Source: an uncultured Pelagibacteraceae bacterium
GTDB taxonomy: Bacteria; Pseudomonadota; Alphaproteobacteria; Pelagibacterales; Pelagibacteraceae
Reading direction: 5' to 3'
Assembly: GCA_902595795.1 (NCBI GenBank)
Contig: CACJRK010000002.1
Location: 33,608 to 97,607, forward strand
DNA length: 64,000 nt
Under the pieces are notes generated by a model. It was not told where the DNA came from and searched no databases. It saw nothing but the letters and a program-made list of their open reading frames with translations. Position numbers and translations under genes: made by a program. Shown piece after piece: positions 35,969 through 45,277 of this stretch. Position 1 is the first letter of the stretch; the number at the start of each line of letters is the position of its first letter.

Positions 35969-37390
35969 ATGATTGAAAAAATAAAAAAATTAGGGTGGAA
36001 ACAATTTGGTGGATTAGTACTGATTGTAATAATTGTTATTGCTTTTGGCTTTGGGGGCTTCGGTGGTGGATTTAGCACTAATAATCAAAACAATATTGCA
36101 AAAATAAATAAAGCAAACATAACAACCCAAGATTTTATTGACTATGTGAATCAAAGTGGGATTTCTCAAGAAGCTATTAGAGACAATATAGAAAATAATA
36201 TTATTGAAGAACTTTTATCAGGATTAATTTCAACTAAAATAATTGACTTAGAAATAAAAGACTTCAACCTTTCAATAAATAAAAAAACAATATTAAAAAA
36301 TATCAAAGAAAATAAAAATTTTCACGATGAAAATGGCAAATTTCAAAGAGTAAAATATGAAAAATTTTTATTATCAAACAATATGAGTGCTGCAATGTTT
36401 GAATTAAAACTAAAAAATAAAGAACTACAAAAGCACCTATTTGATTTTATTGGAGCTGGGACTATTACACCTGAATTTTTAGTTAATAAAAAATTTGAAG
36501 AAAATAACAAATCTTTAGACATTGAATACTTTGATATGGAGAGTCTATACAAAATGAAATCTGAGTATACTGATAATGAAATAAAGGTATTTATAGAAGA
36601 AAATAAAGATCAATTAAAAAGACAATATATTGATTTTAAATATGTAGCTTTAACTCCTAAAAATTTAATTGGTATAGAAGAATTTAATCAAGAATTTTTC
36701 GATAGAATTGATGAAATTGAAAACAAAATATCTCAAGGGCATACATTTGATGTTATATTGGAAAGTATAAATATAAATGCCACAAAAGTTACTGAATTTG
36801 CTCCAAGTTCAAATAAACAAATAAATGAAGATTTGATATATTCAAAAAAAGTTACAAAATTAGACTTAATTGAAAGTGGTGATGAATTTTTACTTTACAA
36901 CATTGAAAAAGAATATGATCGAGCTCCAGATTTAAATGATGAGATAATAAAAGATGAAATTGCTGAATTAATTTATCAGAAAGGAAAGTTTGATTATAAT
37001 AGAAAAATATTAGAAGACATTCAAAATAACAAATTTAGCAATACAGAATTTGAAGAGTTAAGCAATCTAAATAAAAAAAATATGTCAATTAGTTCTATTA
37101 ATGATGATAAAGTTTTTGAAATAAATTCTGTAAAAATGCTTTATTCATTACCTATCAATTCATTTACTTTGGTTAATAATAGTAAAAATAAAATTTATTT
37201 AGTAAAAATTATTGGTTCAAATAAAAACCTATTTAACAAATCAGATACTAATTATTTAGAGTTTGTGAATAATGAAAATACAAATAATAGAAAAAATATT
37301 TTGCAAACCTATGACCAATTAATGAATACAAAGTACAAAGTACATTTAAATCAAAAAACTTTAGATAGAGTTAAAAATTACTTCAAATGA
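35969..37390 (+). CDS. PpiD-like membrane-anchored periplasmic foldase (SurA N-terminal domain)
   Basis: The track starts at a GTG (35966); the ATG three bases later is the better start. An N-terminal membrane anchor (FGGLVLIVIIVIAFGFGGFGGGF) is followed by a SurA/PpiD chaperone domain: IAKINKANITTQDFIDYVNQ, LISTKIIDLEIKDFNLSI and FHDENGKFQRVKYEKFLLSNN. The parvulin prolyl-isomerase domain expected near residues 230-330 is not recognisable, and the length of about 473 is well below the roughly 600 of PpiD. It is probably a chaperone without isomerase activity. The stop overlaps trpE by 4 bp, as in other alphaproteobacteria. Confidence 0.82.
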   Translation: MIEKIKKLGWKQFGGLVLIVIIVIAFGFGGFGGGFSTNNQNNIAKINKANITTQDFIDYVNQSGISQEAIRDNIENNIIEELLSGLISTKIIDLEIKDFNLSINKKTILKNIKENKNFHDENGKFQRVKYEKFLLSNNMSAAMFELKLKNKELQKHLFDFIGAGTITPEFLVNKKFEENNKSLDIEYFDMESLYKMKSEYTDNEIKVFIEENKDQLKRQYIDFKYVALTPKNLIGIEEFNQEFFDRIDEIENKISQGHTFDVILESININATKVTEFAPSSNKQINEDLIYSKKVTKLDLIESGDEFLLYNIEKEYDRAPDLNDEIIKDEIAELIYQKGKFDYNRKILEDIQNNKFSNTEFEELSNLNKKNMSISSINDDKVFEINSVKMLYSLPINSFTLVNNSKNKIYLVKIIGSNKNLFNKSDTNYLEFVNNENTNNRKNILQTYDQLMNTKYKVHLNQKTLDRVKNYFK

Positions 37391-38847
37391 TTATTAATCG
37401 AGGCTTCAAAGATTTTAAGTTTCGACACAGAAGCAAAAAAAATCAAATCATATACACATCAAAAAAAGTAAAAAATGACGAAGAGGTACTAAACTTAATT
37501 GATAATTTTCTTGATGAGAAAAATAGTTTTATATTTGAATCTGTTGAAAAAGGTAAAATCAAAGGTAGATATACGATATTTGGTAAAAATCCTGATAAAA
37601 TTTGGGAATTTAATAACAAAAATTCCTACCTAATTCAAAAAAGTAAAAAGATTAAGTTAAGTCAAAAACCTGAAATATTAATTGAAAAAATAATAGAAGA
37701 TTTCAAATTTGATACTCCAAAAAATTTACCTAAAATTTGTTCTTTAATATCTGGTTATTTTTCTTACGATTCAATTAGATATATAGAAAAAATTCCAAAT
37801 AGTTGCAAAAATGATCTCAACTTACCTGATGTGAGACTTTTGCGTCCAAGAACCTTAATAATTCATGATAATTTAAAAAAAGAAATTTTTTTTATATGTA
37901 ATATTTTTAAAGATGAAAAAATTTCCAATTACCAAAAAAAATATAACCAGATTAAATCTGAATTATTTAAAATATTAATCCAATCATCAATTAAAAATAT
38001 TGATAAGAAAATAATTTATAAATCAAAAAATATTAGAGTTAAATCAAACACCTCAAAAAATAAATTTTTAGCAATGGTAAATAAGGCTAAAAAATACATT
38101 AAATTAGGCGATATTTTTCAAGTTGTTTTAAGTCAAAGATTTGAAGCAAAATTATCTAAAAAACCTATAGATATTTATAAAAAACTTAGAGTGACTAACC
38201 CCTCACCTTTTATGTTTTTCTTTAATTTTGATGATTTTCAAATAATAGGTGCAAGTCCTGAAATACTAGTGAGACTTAGGAATAATAAAATTACTGTTAG
38301 ACCAATTGCAGGAACTAGACCAAGAGGTAAAAATAAAAAAGAAGATCTTTTTTATGAAAAAGACCTACTTAAAGATAAAAAAGAACTTTCAGAACATCTA
38401 ATGTTGCTTGATTTAGGTAGAAATGATGCTGGTAAAGTTTCAAAGATAAATTCTATAAAAGTGACAGAAAGTTTTATCATTGAACGATATTCTCATGTCA
38501 TGCATATAGTTTCAAATGTAATTGGTGAATATAATAAAAAATTTTCAAAATTTAAATCACTCTTGGCTGGTTTTCCAGCTGGAACTGTTTCTGGAGCTCC
38601 AAAAATCCGTGCTATGGAAATTATAGATGAATTAGAAACATCAAAAAGAAAAGTTTACGCAGGTGGTATTGGATATTTTGCTGCAAATGGAGAATTTGAT
38701 ACTTGTATAGCTTTAAGAACTGCTGTTGCTAAAAATAAAAAATTCTATGTTCAAGCTGGTGCAGGTATAGTTGCAGATAGTAAACCTAAAAATGAATACG
38801 AGGAAACAGTTAATAAAGCAAAAGCTTTAATTAATGCTTTAAGATAA
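37387..38847 (+). CDS. trpE: Anthranilate synthase component I
   Basis: 486-residue chorismate-using subunit. The N-terminal tryptophan-feedback region is FIFESVEKGKIKGRYTIFG. The catalytic domain has the segments KYIKLGDIFQVVLSQRF, PFMFFFNF, IAGTRPRGKN, ERYSHVMHIVSNV and FPAGTVSGAPKIRAMEIID. It begins the trpE-trpG-trpD-trpC operon, coupled to the PpiD-like gene by ATGA and to trpG by TAATG. No trp leader peptide is evident because there is no spacer. Confidence 0.97.
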   Translation: MIINRGFKDFKFRHRSKKNQIIYTSKKVKNDEEVLNLIDNFLDEKNSFIFESVEKGKIKGRYTIFGKNPDKIWEFNNKNSYLIQKSKKIKLSQKPEILIEKIIEDFKFDTPKNLPKICSLISGYFSYDSIRYIEKIPNSCKNDLNLPDVRLLRPRTLIIHDNLKKEIFFICNIFKDEKISNYQKKYNQIKSELFKILIQSSIKNIDKKIIYKSKNIRVKSNTSKNKFLAMVNKAKKYIKLGDIFQVVLSQRFEAKLSKKPIDIYKKLRVTNPSPFMFFFNFDDFQIIGASPEILVRLRNNKITVRPIAGTRPRGKNKKEDLFYEKDLLKDKKELSEHLMLLDLGRNDAGKVSKINSIKVTESFIIERYSHVMHIVSNVIGEYNKKFSKFKSLLAGFPAGTVSGAPKIRAMEIIDELETSKRKVYAGGIGYFAANGEFDTCIALRTAVAKNKKFYVQAGAGIVADSKPKNEYEETVNKAKALINALR

Positions 38848-39413
38848 TGAAAATATTATTGATAGATAATTATGATAGTTTTACTTTTAATTTGTATCAC
38901 TATATTTCTTCGTTAAACACAAAAGTTGACGTTGTTAGAAACGATAAAATTAATTCAAAAGAAATAAAAATAAAAAATTACGATAGAATAGTTATTTCAC
39001 CTGGACCAGGTAATCCAAATCAATCTGGAAACTGTATTAATATTTTAAAATCTTTGCATAAGGAATTACCTTTTTTAGGAGTTTGTCTAGGTCATCAAAT
39101 TATTGGTCAAGTTTTTGGATCAAAAATTGTCCAAGCAAGAAAGTTAATGCACGGCAAAACGAGTAAAATAAAATCTAAAAAAATTGGTATCCTTAAAAAT
39201 CTTCCAAGTTCTTTTGAAGCAACAAGATATCATAGTTTGATAATTGATAAGAAAACGCTGTCTGAGGATCTAGTGATTACAGCAGAGACAGAAGATGGAG
39301 TGATAATGGGTGTTCAGCATAAAAAATTTAATATTCATGGTGTACAATTCCATCCAGAAAGCATTAAAACAAAATTTGGGATGAAAATATTAAAAAACTT
39401 TATAAATTATTAA
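38847..39413 (+). CDS. trpG: Anthranilate synthase component II (glutamine amidotransferase)
   Basis: 188-residue class I amidotransferase supplying ammonia to TrpE. Motifs are LLIDNYDSFTFNLYHYI, ISPGPGNPNQSG, the nucleophile GVCLGHQIIGQ, and HGVQFHPESI with the His-Glu pair. It may also serve p-aminobenzoate synthesis, as TrpG/PabA proteins often do. It is 4 bp upstream of trpD. Confidence 0.96.
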   Translation: MKILLIDNYDSFTFNLYHYISSLNTKVDVVRNDKINSKEIKIKNYDRIVISPGPGNPNQSGNCINILKSLHKELPFLGVCLGHQIIGQVFGSKIVQARKLMHGKTSKIKSKKIGILKNLPSSFEATRYHSLIIDKKTLSEDLVITAETEDGVIMGVQHKKFNIHGVQFHPESIKTKFGMKILKNFINY

Positions 39414-39417
39414 ATTT

Positions 39418-40410
39418 ATGGATCAAATTTTAGATAAACTAAAAAATAAACAAGATTTAACATTTGAAGAAAGTAAGTCGGCATTTGAAATTTTAATGAC
39501 GGGAAAAGCCAGTGATGAACAAATTTTTAGTTTTTTAACACTGTTGTCTGCAAAAGGTGAAGTTTCTGACGAAATAGCAGGTGGAGTTTTTGTTCTAAGA
39601 GAGAAATCAAAAAGAGTATCTGTAAGCAATTGTATTGATACTTGTGGCACTGGTGGCGATGGTATGAATACGCTTAATATTTCAACAGCATCAGCTCTAC
39701 TTTTAGCTAGTATGGGAATTAAAGTAGCTAAACATGGTAATAAAGCTGTTTCTTCAAAATGTGGATCTGGTGATGTTTTGGAAGCTCTTAAGATTAAAAT
39801 TGATTTAGAGCCACAAGATATTGAGAAGGAAATTAATACTAATAATTTTGGGTTTATGTTTGCTCCAAATTATCATAGTGCAATGAAATTTGTTGGACCT
39901 GTAAGAAAGAAAATTGGAAAAAGAACCATTTTTAATATGATTGGTCCATTAAGTAATCCAGCTCTTGTAGAGAGACAAGTTGTAGGTGTTTTTGATAAAA
40001 AATTATTAAAAATTTTTGCAGAAGGACTTAAAAATTTAGATTTAAAATTTGCTTGGATTGTTAATAGTGAAGATGGATTGGATGAAATATCTCCATATTC
40101 AAAAACTAATGTTATTCAATTAAAAAATAGTCAAATATCTGAAATTAAAATAGATCCAAATGATTTAGGGGTTAATGCAGATAATTTTAAAAATTTAGTA
40201 GGTGATGATGCAAAATTTAATGCTGAAAAAATGATTGAAATATTTAAAGGTGAAGATAATGATTTTTCAAAAGCAGTTTGTCTAAATGCTGCGGCAGGTT
40301 TAATTGTTGGAGAAAAATTTTCTGAATTTTCTGAAGCATATACACATGCAAGAGAATTTATTCTTTCTGGAAAAACTTTTTCACATCTAGAAAAGATTCA
40401 AAATGTCTGA
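39418..40410 (+). CDS. trpD: Anthranilate phosphoribosyltransferase
   Basis: 330-residue enzyme attaching phosphoribosyl to anthranilate. Motifs are DTCGTGGDGMNTLNISTASA for PRPP binding, KHGNKAVSSKCGSGDVLEAL, FMFAPNYHSAMKFVGPVRK and GPLSNPA. Third gene of the operon, overlapping trpC by 8 bp. Confidence 0.97.
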   Translation: MDQILDKLKNKQDLTFEESKSAFEILMTGKASDEQIFSFLTLLSAKGEVSDEIAGGVFVLREKSKRVSVSNCIDTCGTGGDGMNTLNISTASALLLASMGIKVAKHGNKAVSSKCGSGDVLEALKIKIDLEPQDIEKEINTNNFGFMFAPNYHSAMKFVGPVRKKIGKRTIFNMIGPLSNPALVERQVVGVFDKKLLKIFAEGLKNLDLKFAWIVNSEDGLDEISPYSKTNVIQLKNSQISEIKIDPNDLGVNADNFKNLVGDDAKFNAEKMIEIFKGEDNDFSKAVCLNAAAGLIVGEKFSEFSEAYTHAREFILSGKTFSHLEKIQNV

Positions 40411-41194
40411 AAATATACTTCAAAATATAATTCAAAAAAAAATTGAAAAAGTTGATAAATTAAAAAAAACTTTAGATCTTAAAGTTTTAAATGAGTTAAT
40501 AAATAAAAATAATAGCTATATTAATTTTAAAGAGAAAATAGAAAATAATATAAAAAATAATAAAACTTCAATTATTGCTGAAATTAAAAAAGCAAGTCCC
40601 TCGGCAGGTATAATAGTTGAAAATTACAACCCAGTAGATATTGCTCAAATTTATTTAAATAATAAAGCAACTTGTCTTTCAGTTTTAACTGAAGAAGATT
40701 ATTTTTTAGGAAATTTAATTCACATCAGCAAAATAAAAGATAAAATAAATTTACCTGTATTGTGTAAGGATTTTTTTATCGATAAATTTCAAATACCTTT
40801 GGCAAAAAGTTTTGGCGCAGATGCTATTTTAATTATTTTGGCTGGAGTTTCGGATGACCTTGCCTCTGAATTATATAATGAAGCTTTGAAATATAATATG
40901 TCGGTTATTGTTGAAGTTCATACAGTAAATGAAGCAAAAAAGGCTTTAAATTTTAAAGATGCATTAATTGGAATAAACAATAGAAATTTAAAAACACTTA
41001 AAACCGATATACATACAACCTATGATATTTATGATGTTGTAAAAAATCACAAATGTCCTTTGATATCTGAAAGTGGAATTAAGACTAAAGAAGAGTTGTT
41101 GGAGCTGAATAATAAAACATCAATTAATACTTTTTTAATTGGTGAATCACTTTTAAAAAATTTAGATAAAAATTCTATTTTTTCTATTTTATAG
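40403..41194 (+). CDS. trpC: Indole-3-glycerol phosphate synthase
   Basis: 263-residue TIM barrel closing the indole ring. Motifs are IIAEIKKASPSAG with the catalytic lysine, CLSVLTEEDYFLG, VLCKDFFIDKFQIPLAKSFG, IGINNRNLKTLKTD and ISESGI. Last of trpEGDC; trpF, trpB and trpA are not in the window. An 89-bp gap then leads to lexA. Confidence 0.97.
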   Translation: MSENILQNIIQKKIEKVDKLKKTLDLKVLNELINKNNSYINFKEKIENNIKNNKTSIIAEIKKASPSAGIIVENYNPVDIAQIYLNNKATCLSVLTEEDYFLGNLIHISKIKDKINLPVLCKDFFIDKFQIPLAKSFGADAILIILAGVSDDLASELYNEALKYNMSVIVEVHTVNEAKKALNFKDALIGINNRNLKTLKTDIHTTYDIYDVVKNHKCPLISESGIKTKEELLELNNKTSINTFLIGESLLKNLDKNSIFSIL

Positions 41195-41244
41195 TCAAAT
41201 AAAGCCTAATTTCATTGGTTATTTTTAGTATTGTTAATTTAAAA

Positions 41245-41259
41245 GAACTTTTATAGAAC
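41245..41259. promoter_or_regulatory. LexA-binding SOS box upstream of lexA
   Basis: GAAC-TTTTATA-GAAC, the reverse complement of the alphaproteobacterial SOS box GTTC-N7-GTTC, with the exact seven-base spacer. It lies 24 bp before the lexA ATG, overlapping a TATA-rich -10-like stretch, as expected for LexA autorepression. Confidence 0.85.
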
Positions 41260-41283
41260 ATTGTTTGTACGATATTTGTTCTT

Positions 41284-41961
41284 ATGCTAACAAAAAAACA
41301 AAAAAACCTACTTTTATTTATCAACAAGAAGTTGAGAAGTTCAGGTGTGTCTCCTTCTTATGAAGAGATGAAGCAATCACTTAATTTAAAATCTAAATCA
41401 GGAATTCACAGATTAATTAGTGCTTTAGAAGAAAGAGGATTTATTAAAAGGTTAGCTCACAAAGCAAGAGCTTTAGAAGTAATTAAATTACCAGAGACAG
41501 CTTCAGCAAATGATATTTATAACAGTTTTTCACCAAGCGTAATTAAAGGTGGATTAGATGAAGAACAAACTAATTCTGATGAAATTGAAGTTCCTGTTCT
41601 TGGAAAAATTGCTGCAGGAACACCTGTAGAAGCGATACAAAATGAAGTTTCAAGAATTCCCTTACCTAATAACTTAGAAAAAAATGGAGATTACTTTGGA
41701 TTGAAAGTTCAAGGTGACTCTATGATAGAAGCGGGTATTCATGAAGGTGATACGGTTATCATAAAAAGAACCGACACTGCTGATAATGGTAAAATTGTTG
41801 TTGCACTAATTGATGAACATGAGGCTATGTTAAAAAGAATTCGAAAAAAAGGTAAAGTTGTAGCACTCGAAAGTGCTAACAGGAACTATGAAACTAAGAT
41901 TTTTGGACCTGACAGAGTAAAAGTTCAAGGAGTTTTAGTATCTTTATATAGAAACTTCTAA
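41284..41961 (+). CDS. lexA: LexA repressor
   Basis: SOS regulator of 225 residues. The N-terminal winged helix is LLLFINKKLRSSGVSPSYEEMKQSL and SKSGIHRLISALEERGFIKRL. The self-cleavage site is the Ala-Gly in GKIAAGTPVEA. The catalytic serine is in VQGDSMIEAGIHEGD and the lysine in EAMLKRIRKKG. An SOS box lies just upstream. The comEC and moaC/moeA genes often found beside lexA in alphaproteobacteria are absent. Confidence 0.96.
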   Translation: MLTKKQKNLLLFINKKLRSSGVSPSYEEMKQSLNLKSKSGIHRLISALEERGFIKRLAHKARALEVIKLPETASANDIYNSFSPSVIKGGLDEEQTNSDEIEVPVLGKIAAGTPVEAIQNEVSRIPLPNNLEKNGDYFGLKVQGDSMIEAGIHEGDTVIIKRTDTADNGKIVVALIDEHEAMLKRIRKKGKVVALESANRNYETKIFGPDRVKVQGVLVSLYRNF

Positions 41962-41983
41962 AAAAATAGTCTAAACAACATTG

Positions 41984-43381
41984 ATGTCAAAAATAGCAAC
42001 TCGTTTTGCTCCATCTCCTACTGGAGCTCTTCATATTGGAGGGGTTAGAACCGCTTTATTTAATTGGTTATTCTCTAAAAATCAAAAAGGGACATTTCAC
42101 CTAAGAATTGAAGATACTGATAAAGAAAGATCTAAGGATGAGCATAAAGTACAAATTATTAAATCATTAAAGTGGATAGGAATTGAGCATGATGGTGAAG
42201 AGTACATTCAGTCAAAAAAAATAGATGATCACATTAAAATTGCTAATGAATTATTAAAAAATGGTAATGCATATAAGTGCTACTGCTCTACAGAAGAAAT
42301 TGAAGAGCAAAAAAAAAGAGCTAAGCAAAAAAAGATTCCTTATATTTATAATAGAAAATGGAGAGATGCTGATGAAAAAGATGCTCCTAAAGATATAAAG
42401 CCTGTAATTAGATTTAAAAGTAAAATTGAAGGAAGTTCTAAACTTAATGATTTAGTTCAAGGAGATGTTGAGATTGAAAATAATACAATAGAAGACTTTA
42501 TAATTTTAAGAAATGATGGAACACCAACTTATAATTTATCTGCAACTGTTGACGATCATCAAATGGGAATGACACACATAATTAGAGGAGATGATCATAA
42601 GATAAATACTTTTAAACAAATGCAAATATACCAAGCAATGAATTGGGATGTTCCAGAATTTGCTCATATTCCATTAATTCATACAATTGAAGGTAAAAAA
42701 TTATCAAAAAGAGACAATGCTTCAACTTTGGATGATTACTCAAAAGTAGGTATAATGGCCGATGCACTAAGAAATTATCTGCTTAGACTTGGATGGTCAT
42801 ATCAAGATAAAGAAATCTTTACTTTAGAAGAAAGTATTAAGTACTTTAATTTAGAAGGTATTGGTAAATCACCGTCAAAACTAGATATTAGTAGAATATT
42901 ATCAATCAATGAGCACTATATAAAATCAATTGATGAGAATGATCTTTACAAAAATTTAGTTGAATATTGTAAAATCTATAAAGAAAAAATTAATAGTAAT
43001 AAAGAAACAAAAATTAAATCCTCATTATCATTTTTAAAAAATAAGGCAAAAACACTAGAAGATATTTATAATAATGCGAAATTTATTATTGATGATGAAA
43101 TTAATTATAATCAAGATGATTTTAAATTAATTGATGACAAAGCAAAAAAAATTATTTCAGAATTTAAGAAAGATCTTTCGGATATAGAAAAAATAAATAA
43201 AGCGAACTTAGAACCTATAGTTAATAATTTAATTAAAAAAAATGAAACAAATTTTAAGGGAGTTGGTCAACCAATACGAATAGCTTTAACAGGTTCAAAA
43301 TTTGGACCGGGTTTATATGATATAGTTATGTCCTTGGGCAAAGAAGAGGTTGGCAAAAGACTAGCTAAGATAATTTCTTAA
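41984..43381 (+). CDS. gltX: Glutamyl-tRNA synthetase
   Basis: Class I synthetase. The track start at 41981 is a TTG; the ATG at 41984 (MSKIATRFAPSPTGAL) is preferred. HIGH motif: APSPTGALHIGGVRTALFNW; KLSKR motif: EGKKLSKRDNASTLDDY near residue 240. Catalytic and anticodon domains are complete at 465 residues. Whether it also charges tRNA-Gln, with correction by GatCAB, is not visible here. The 3' end overlaps convergent lpxB by 21 bp. Confidence 0.96.
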   Translation: MSKIATRFAPSPTGALHIGGVRTALFNWLFSKNQKGTFHLRIEDTDKERSKDEHKVQIIKSLKWIGIEHDGEEYIQSKKIDDHIKIANELLKNGNAYKCYCSTEEIEEQKKRAKQKKIPYIYNRKWRDADEKDAPKDIKPVIRFKSKIEGSSKLNDLVQGDVEIENNTIEDFIILRNDGTPTYNLSATVDDHQMGMTHIIRGDDHKINTFKQMQIYQAMNWDVPEFAHIPLIHTIEGKKLSKRDNASTLDDYSKVGIMADALRNYLLRLGWSYQDKEIFTLEESIKYFNLEGIGKSPSKLDISRILSINEHYIKSIDENDLYKNLVEYCKIYKEKINSNKETKIKSSLSFLKNKAKTLEDIYNNAKFIIDDEINYNQDDFKLIDDKAKKIISEFKKDLSDIEKINKANLEPIVNNLIKKNETNFKGVGQPIRIALTGSKFGPGLYDIVMSLGKEEVGKRLAKIIS

Positions 43382-44494
43382 AACTAGACAAGTTTCATCT
43401 GAAGAAGACGTTCTAGATCTAATACCTTCTAATGTTTTTGAACAATCATTTAATTGTTTGTTAATTAGCTCTGGATTTTTTAAAAAATAAATTACGGATT
43501 TATAGATTTCATTTGCGTTACATTCTTTTTGTAACAATTCAGGTATAACTTCACGATTATTAATTATATTTATAATATTCGCAAATTTTACATTGACTAA
43601 CATTTTGAATATAAAAAAATTTATAAAACTTAGTTTGTAAATAATTATAGATGGTATATTTAAACTACAAATTTGTAACGAAACAGTACCAGATTTAGAA
43701 ACAGCAAAAATTGAATTAGATAATATTTTATTTTTAATATTTTCTTCTGAAGCTACATCTACATTATCTATATTCAATTTTTTAATTAATGAAAAAATAA
43801 AATCTTTATTATCATCAGTTGCGTGAAAGTAAAAATGATATCCATCATGTCTTTTATTCATAAGCTTTATAAAATCAATTAAGATTGGTAATAATACATC
43901 TGTTTCAAATTTTCTGCTGCCTGGAAAAATAGATATAATTTTTTTATCTTTAGGAATTAAATTTTCAATTATAATATTATTATTTTCATTATTTTCAATT
44001 AGTGGGTGACCAACAAAAGTATTTTTTATATTTTCTTCATCAAAGTATTTTTTTTCAAAATTAAATAATAAAATTATATGATCAATAAACTTCTTGATCT
44101 TTTTAACTCTATTTTTTCTCCAAATCCAAACTTGAGGAGCTACATAGTGAATTGTTTTAATATTATTGTTAATTTTTTTTACTTTTTCAGCCACCCTCAT
44201 TGTAAAATCAGGACTATCAACAGAAAATAAAATATCAGGATTAAATTTTATTATTTCATTAACTGTTTGATCAATTTTTTTTCTTATTTTAAATAAATTA
44301 AGAACAACACTCGTAAAACCAAGAAAAGTAATTTCACTTAAATTAAAAATTGATTTAATGCCTATTTTTTTTAAATGATTTCCTCCTACACATAAATATT
44401 CAATATCTGGACTTTGAGACTTTAGCTTTGAAATAACAGTTGAAGCTAATTTATCTCCTGATGGTTCACCTGTTAGTATAAAAATTTTTTTCAT
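43361..44494 (-). CDS. lpxB: Lipid-A-disaccharide synthase
   Basis: 377-residue glycosyltransferase joining lipid X and UDP-diacylglucosamine. Motifs are FILTGEPSGDKLASTVI, IHYVAPQVWIWRKNRVKKI, FVGHPLIE, IFPGSRKFE and SKSGTVSLQICSLNIPSIIIYK. Last gene of the long rpsB-to-lpxB run, overlapping lpxI by 4 bp. Its last seven codons are antisense to the end of gltX. Confidence 0.95.
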   Translation of the reverse strand: MKKIFILTGEPSGDKLASTVISKLKSQSPDIEYLCVGGNHLKKIGIKSIFNLSEITFLGFTSVVLNLFKIRKKIDQTVNEIIKFNPDILFSVDSPDFTMRVAEKVKKINNNIKTIHYVAPQVWIWRKNRVKKIKKFIDHIILLFNFEKKYFDEENIKNTFVGHPLIENNENNNIIIENLIPKDKKIISIFPGSRKFETDVLLPILIDFIKLMNKRHDGYHFYFHATDDNKDFIFSLIKKLNIDNVDVASEENIKNKILSNSIFAVSKSGTVSLQICSLNIPSIIIYKLSFINFFIFKMLVNVKFANIINIINNREVIPELLQKECNANEIYKSVIYFLKNPELINKQLNDCSKTLEGIRSRTSSSDETCLVLRNYLS

Positions 44495-45276
44495 ATAATA
44501 TAAATAAATATCTTGTTTTTATTTGCAAAATTAATGCATTTATTTTTATTTAAACAAATATTTTTTTTAGACCGCATAACTACACCCTTTAATTTATATT
44601 TTTTTATATCTTTTAAAGTTTGTAAACCTATTGTTGGTAAATCCATTCTTAGATCTTGCTTCTTTTTAGGAAGTTTTATTAAAATTCCACCTGTTTTTTT
44701 TTTTAATTTTGATAACATTTTTTTTGTTCCTTCTCTTCCTTCTTTGGCTAAAATTTTATGATCTTTAACAACAAGTGCTTGCACATGATCTAAACTTTTT
44801 GTTTTATTGAAAAAAACTTTACCTTTTTTTATTGAAATAAAGTCCTGTTTATTAGGTTTCAATTTGGTATAAATTCCTTTTTTTAATGATAGCTCTGGGT
44901 TAAAAAATATAGAACTTATAACTTTAATTCCTTCTTTATTTAAAATATTTATAATTGATTTAATAATTGCTGCATCACCTATTTTCGCTGCTTTAATAAC
45001 TCCTGGCATATAATAAATCCCTTTAAAATCTAATCTTAAAGATGAAAAATTCGGTTTTGCAATTTTTCCAGCAAATAAAACTTTTTTACATTTTTTTTGT
45101 TTTATAAGATCTATTATTGCTCCAAATTTTCCAATACTTATTCTGAAAGAATTTTTATCTTTTTGAAATTTATTATTTTTTGAAAAATCAATTATAAAAT
45201 ATTTTTTATGTAATTTTTTTATTTTGTTAAGTACTATTTGTGAAAAATCTGTGTCACCTAAAAATAATCCAATCAT
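44491..45276 (-). CDS. lpxI: UDP-2,3-diacylglucosamine pyrophosphatase LpxI
   Basis: 261-residue DUF1009-type protein, the alphaproteobacterial replacement for LpxH, which hydrolyses UDP-diacylglucosamine to lipid X. Segments are VLFAGKIAKPNFSSLRLDF, GDAAIIKSIINILNKEGI, DHVQALVVKDHKILAKEGREGT and KQDLRMDLPTIGLQTL. It lies one base after lpxA and overlaps lpxB, the enzyme that uses its product. Confidence 0.93.
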   Translation of the reverse strand: MIGLFLGDTDFSQIVLNKIKKLHKKYFIIDFSKNNKFQKDKNSFRISIGKFGAIIDLIKQKKCKKVLFAGKIAKPNFSSLRLDFKGIYYMPGVIKAAKIGDAAIIKSIINILNKEGIKVISSIFFNPELSLKKGIYTKLKPNKQDFISIKKGKVFFNKTKSLDHVQALVVKDHKILAKEGREGTKKMLSKLKKKTGGILIKLPKKKQDLRMDLPTIGLQTLKDIKKYKLKGVVMRSKKNICLNKNKCINFANKNKIFIYII

Positions 45277-45277
45277 T

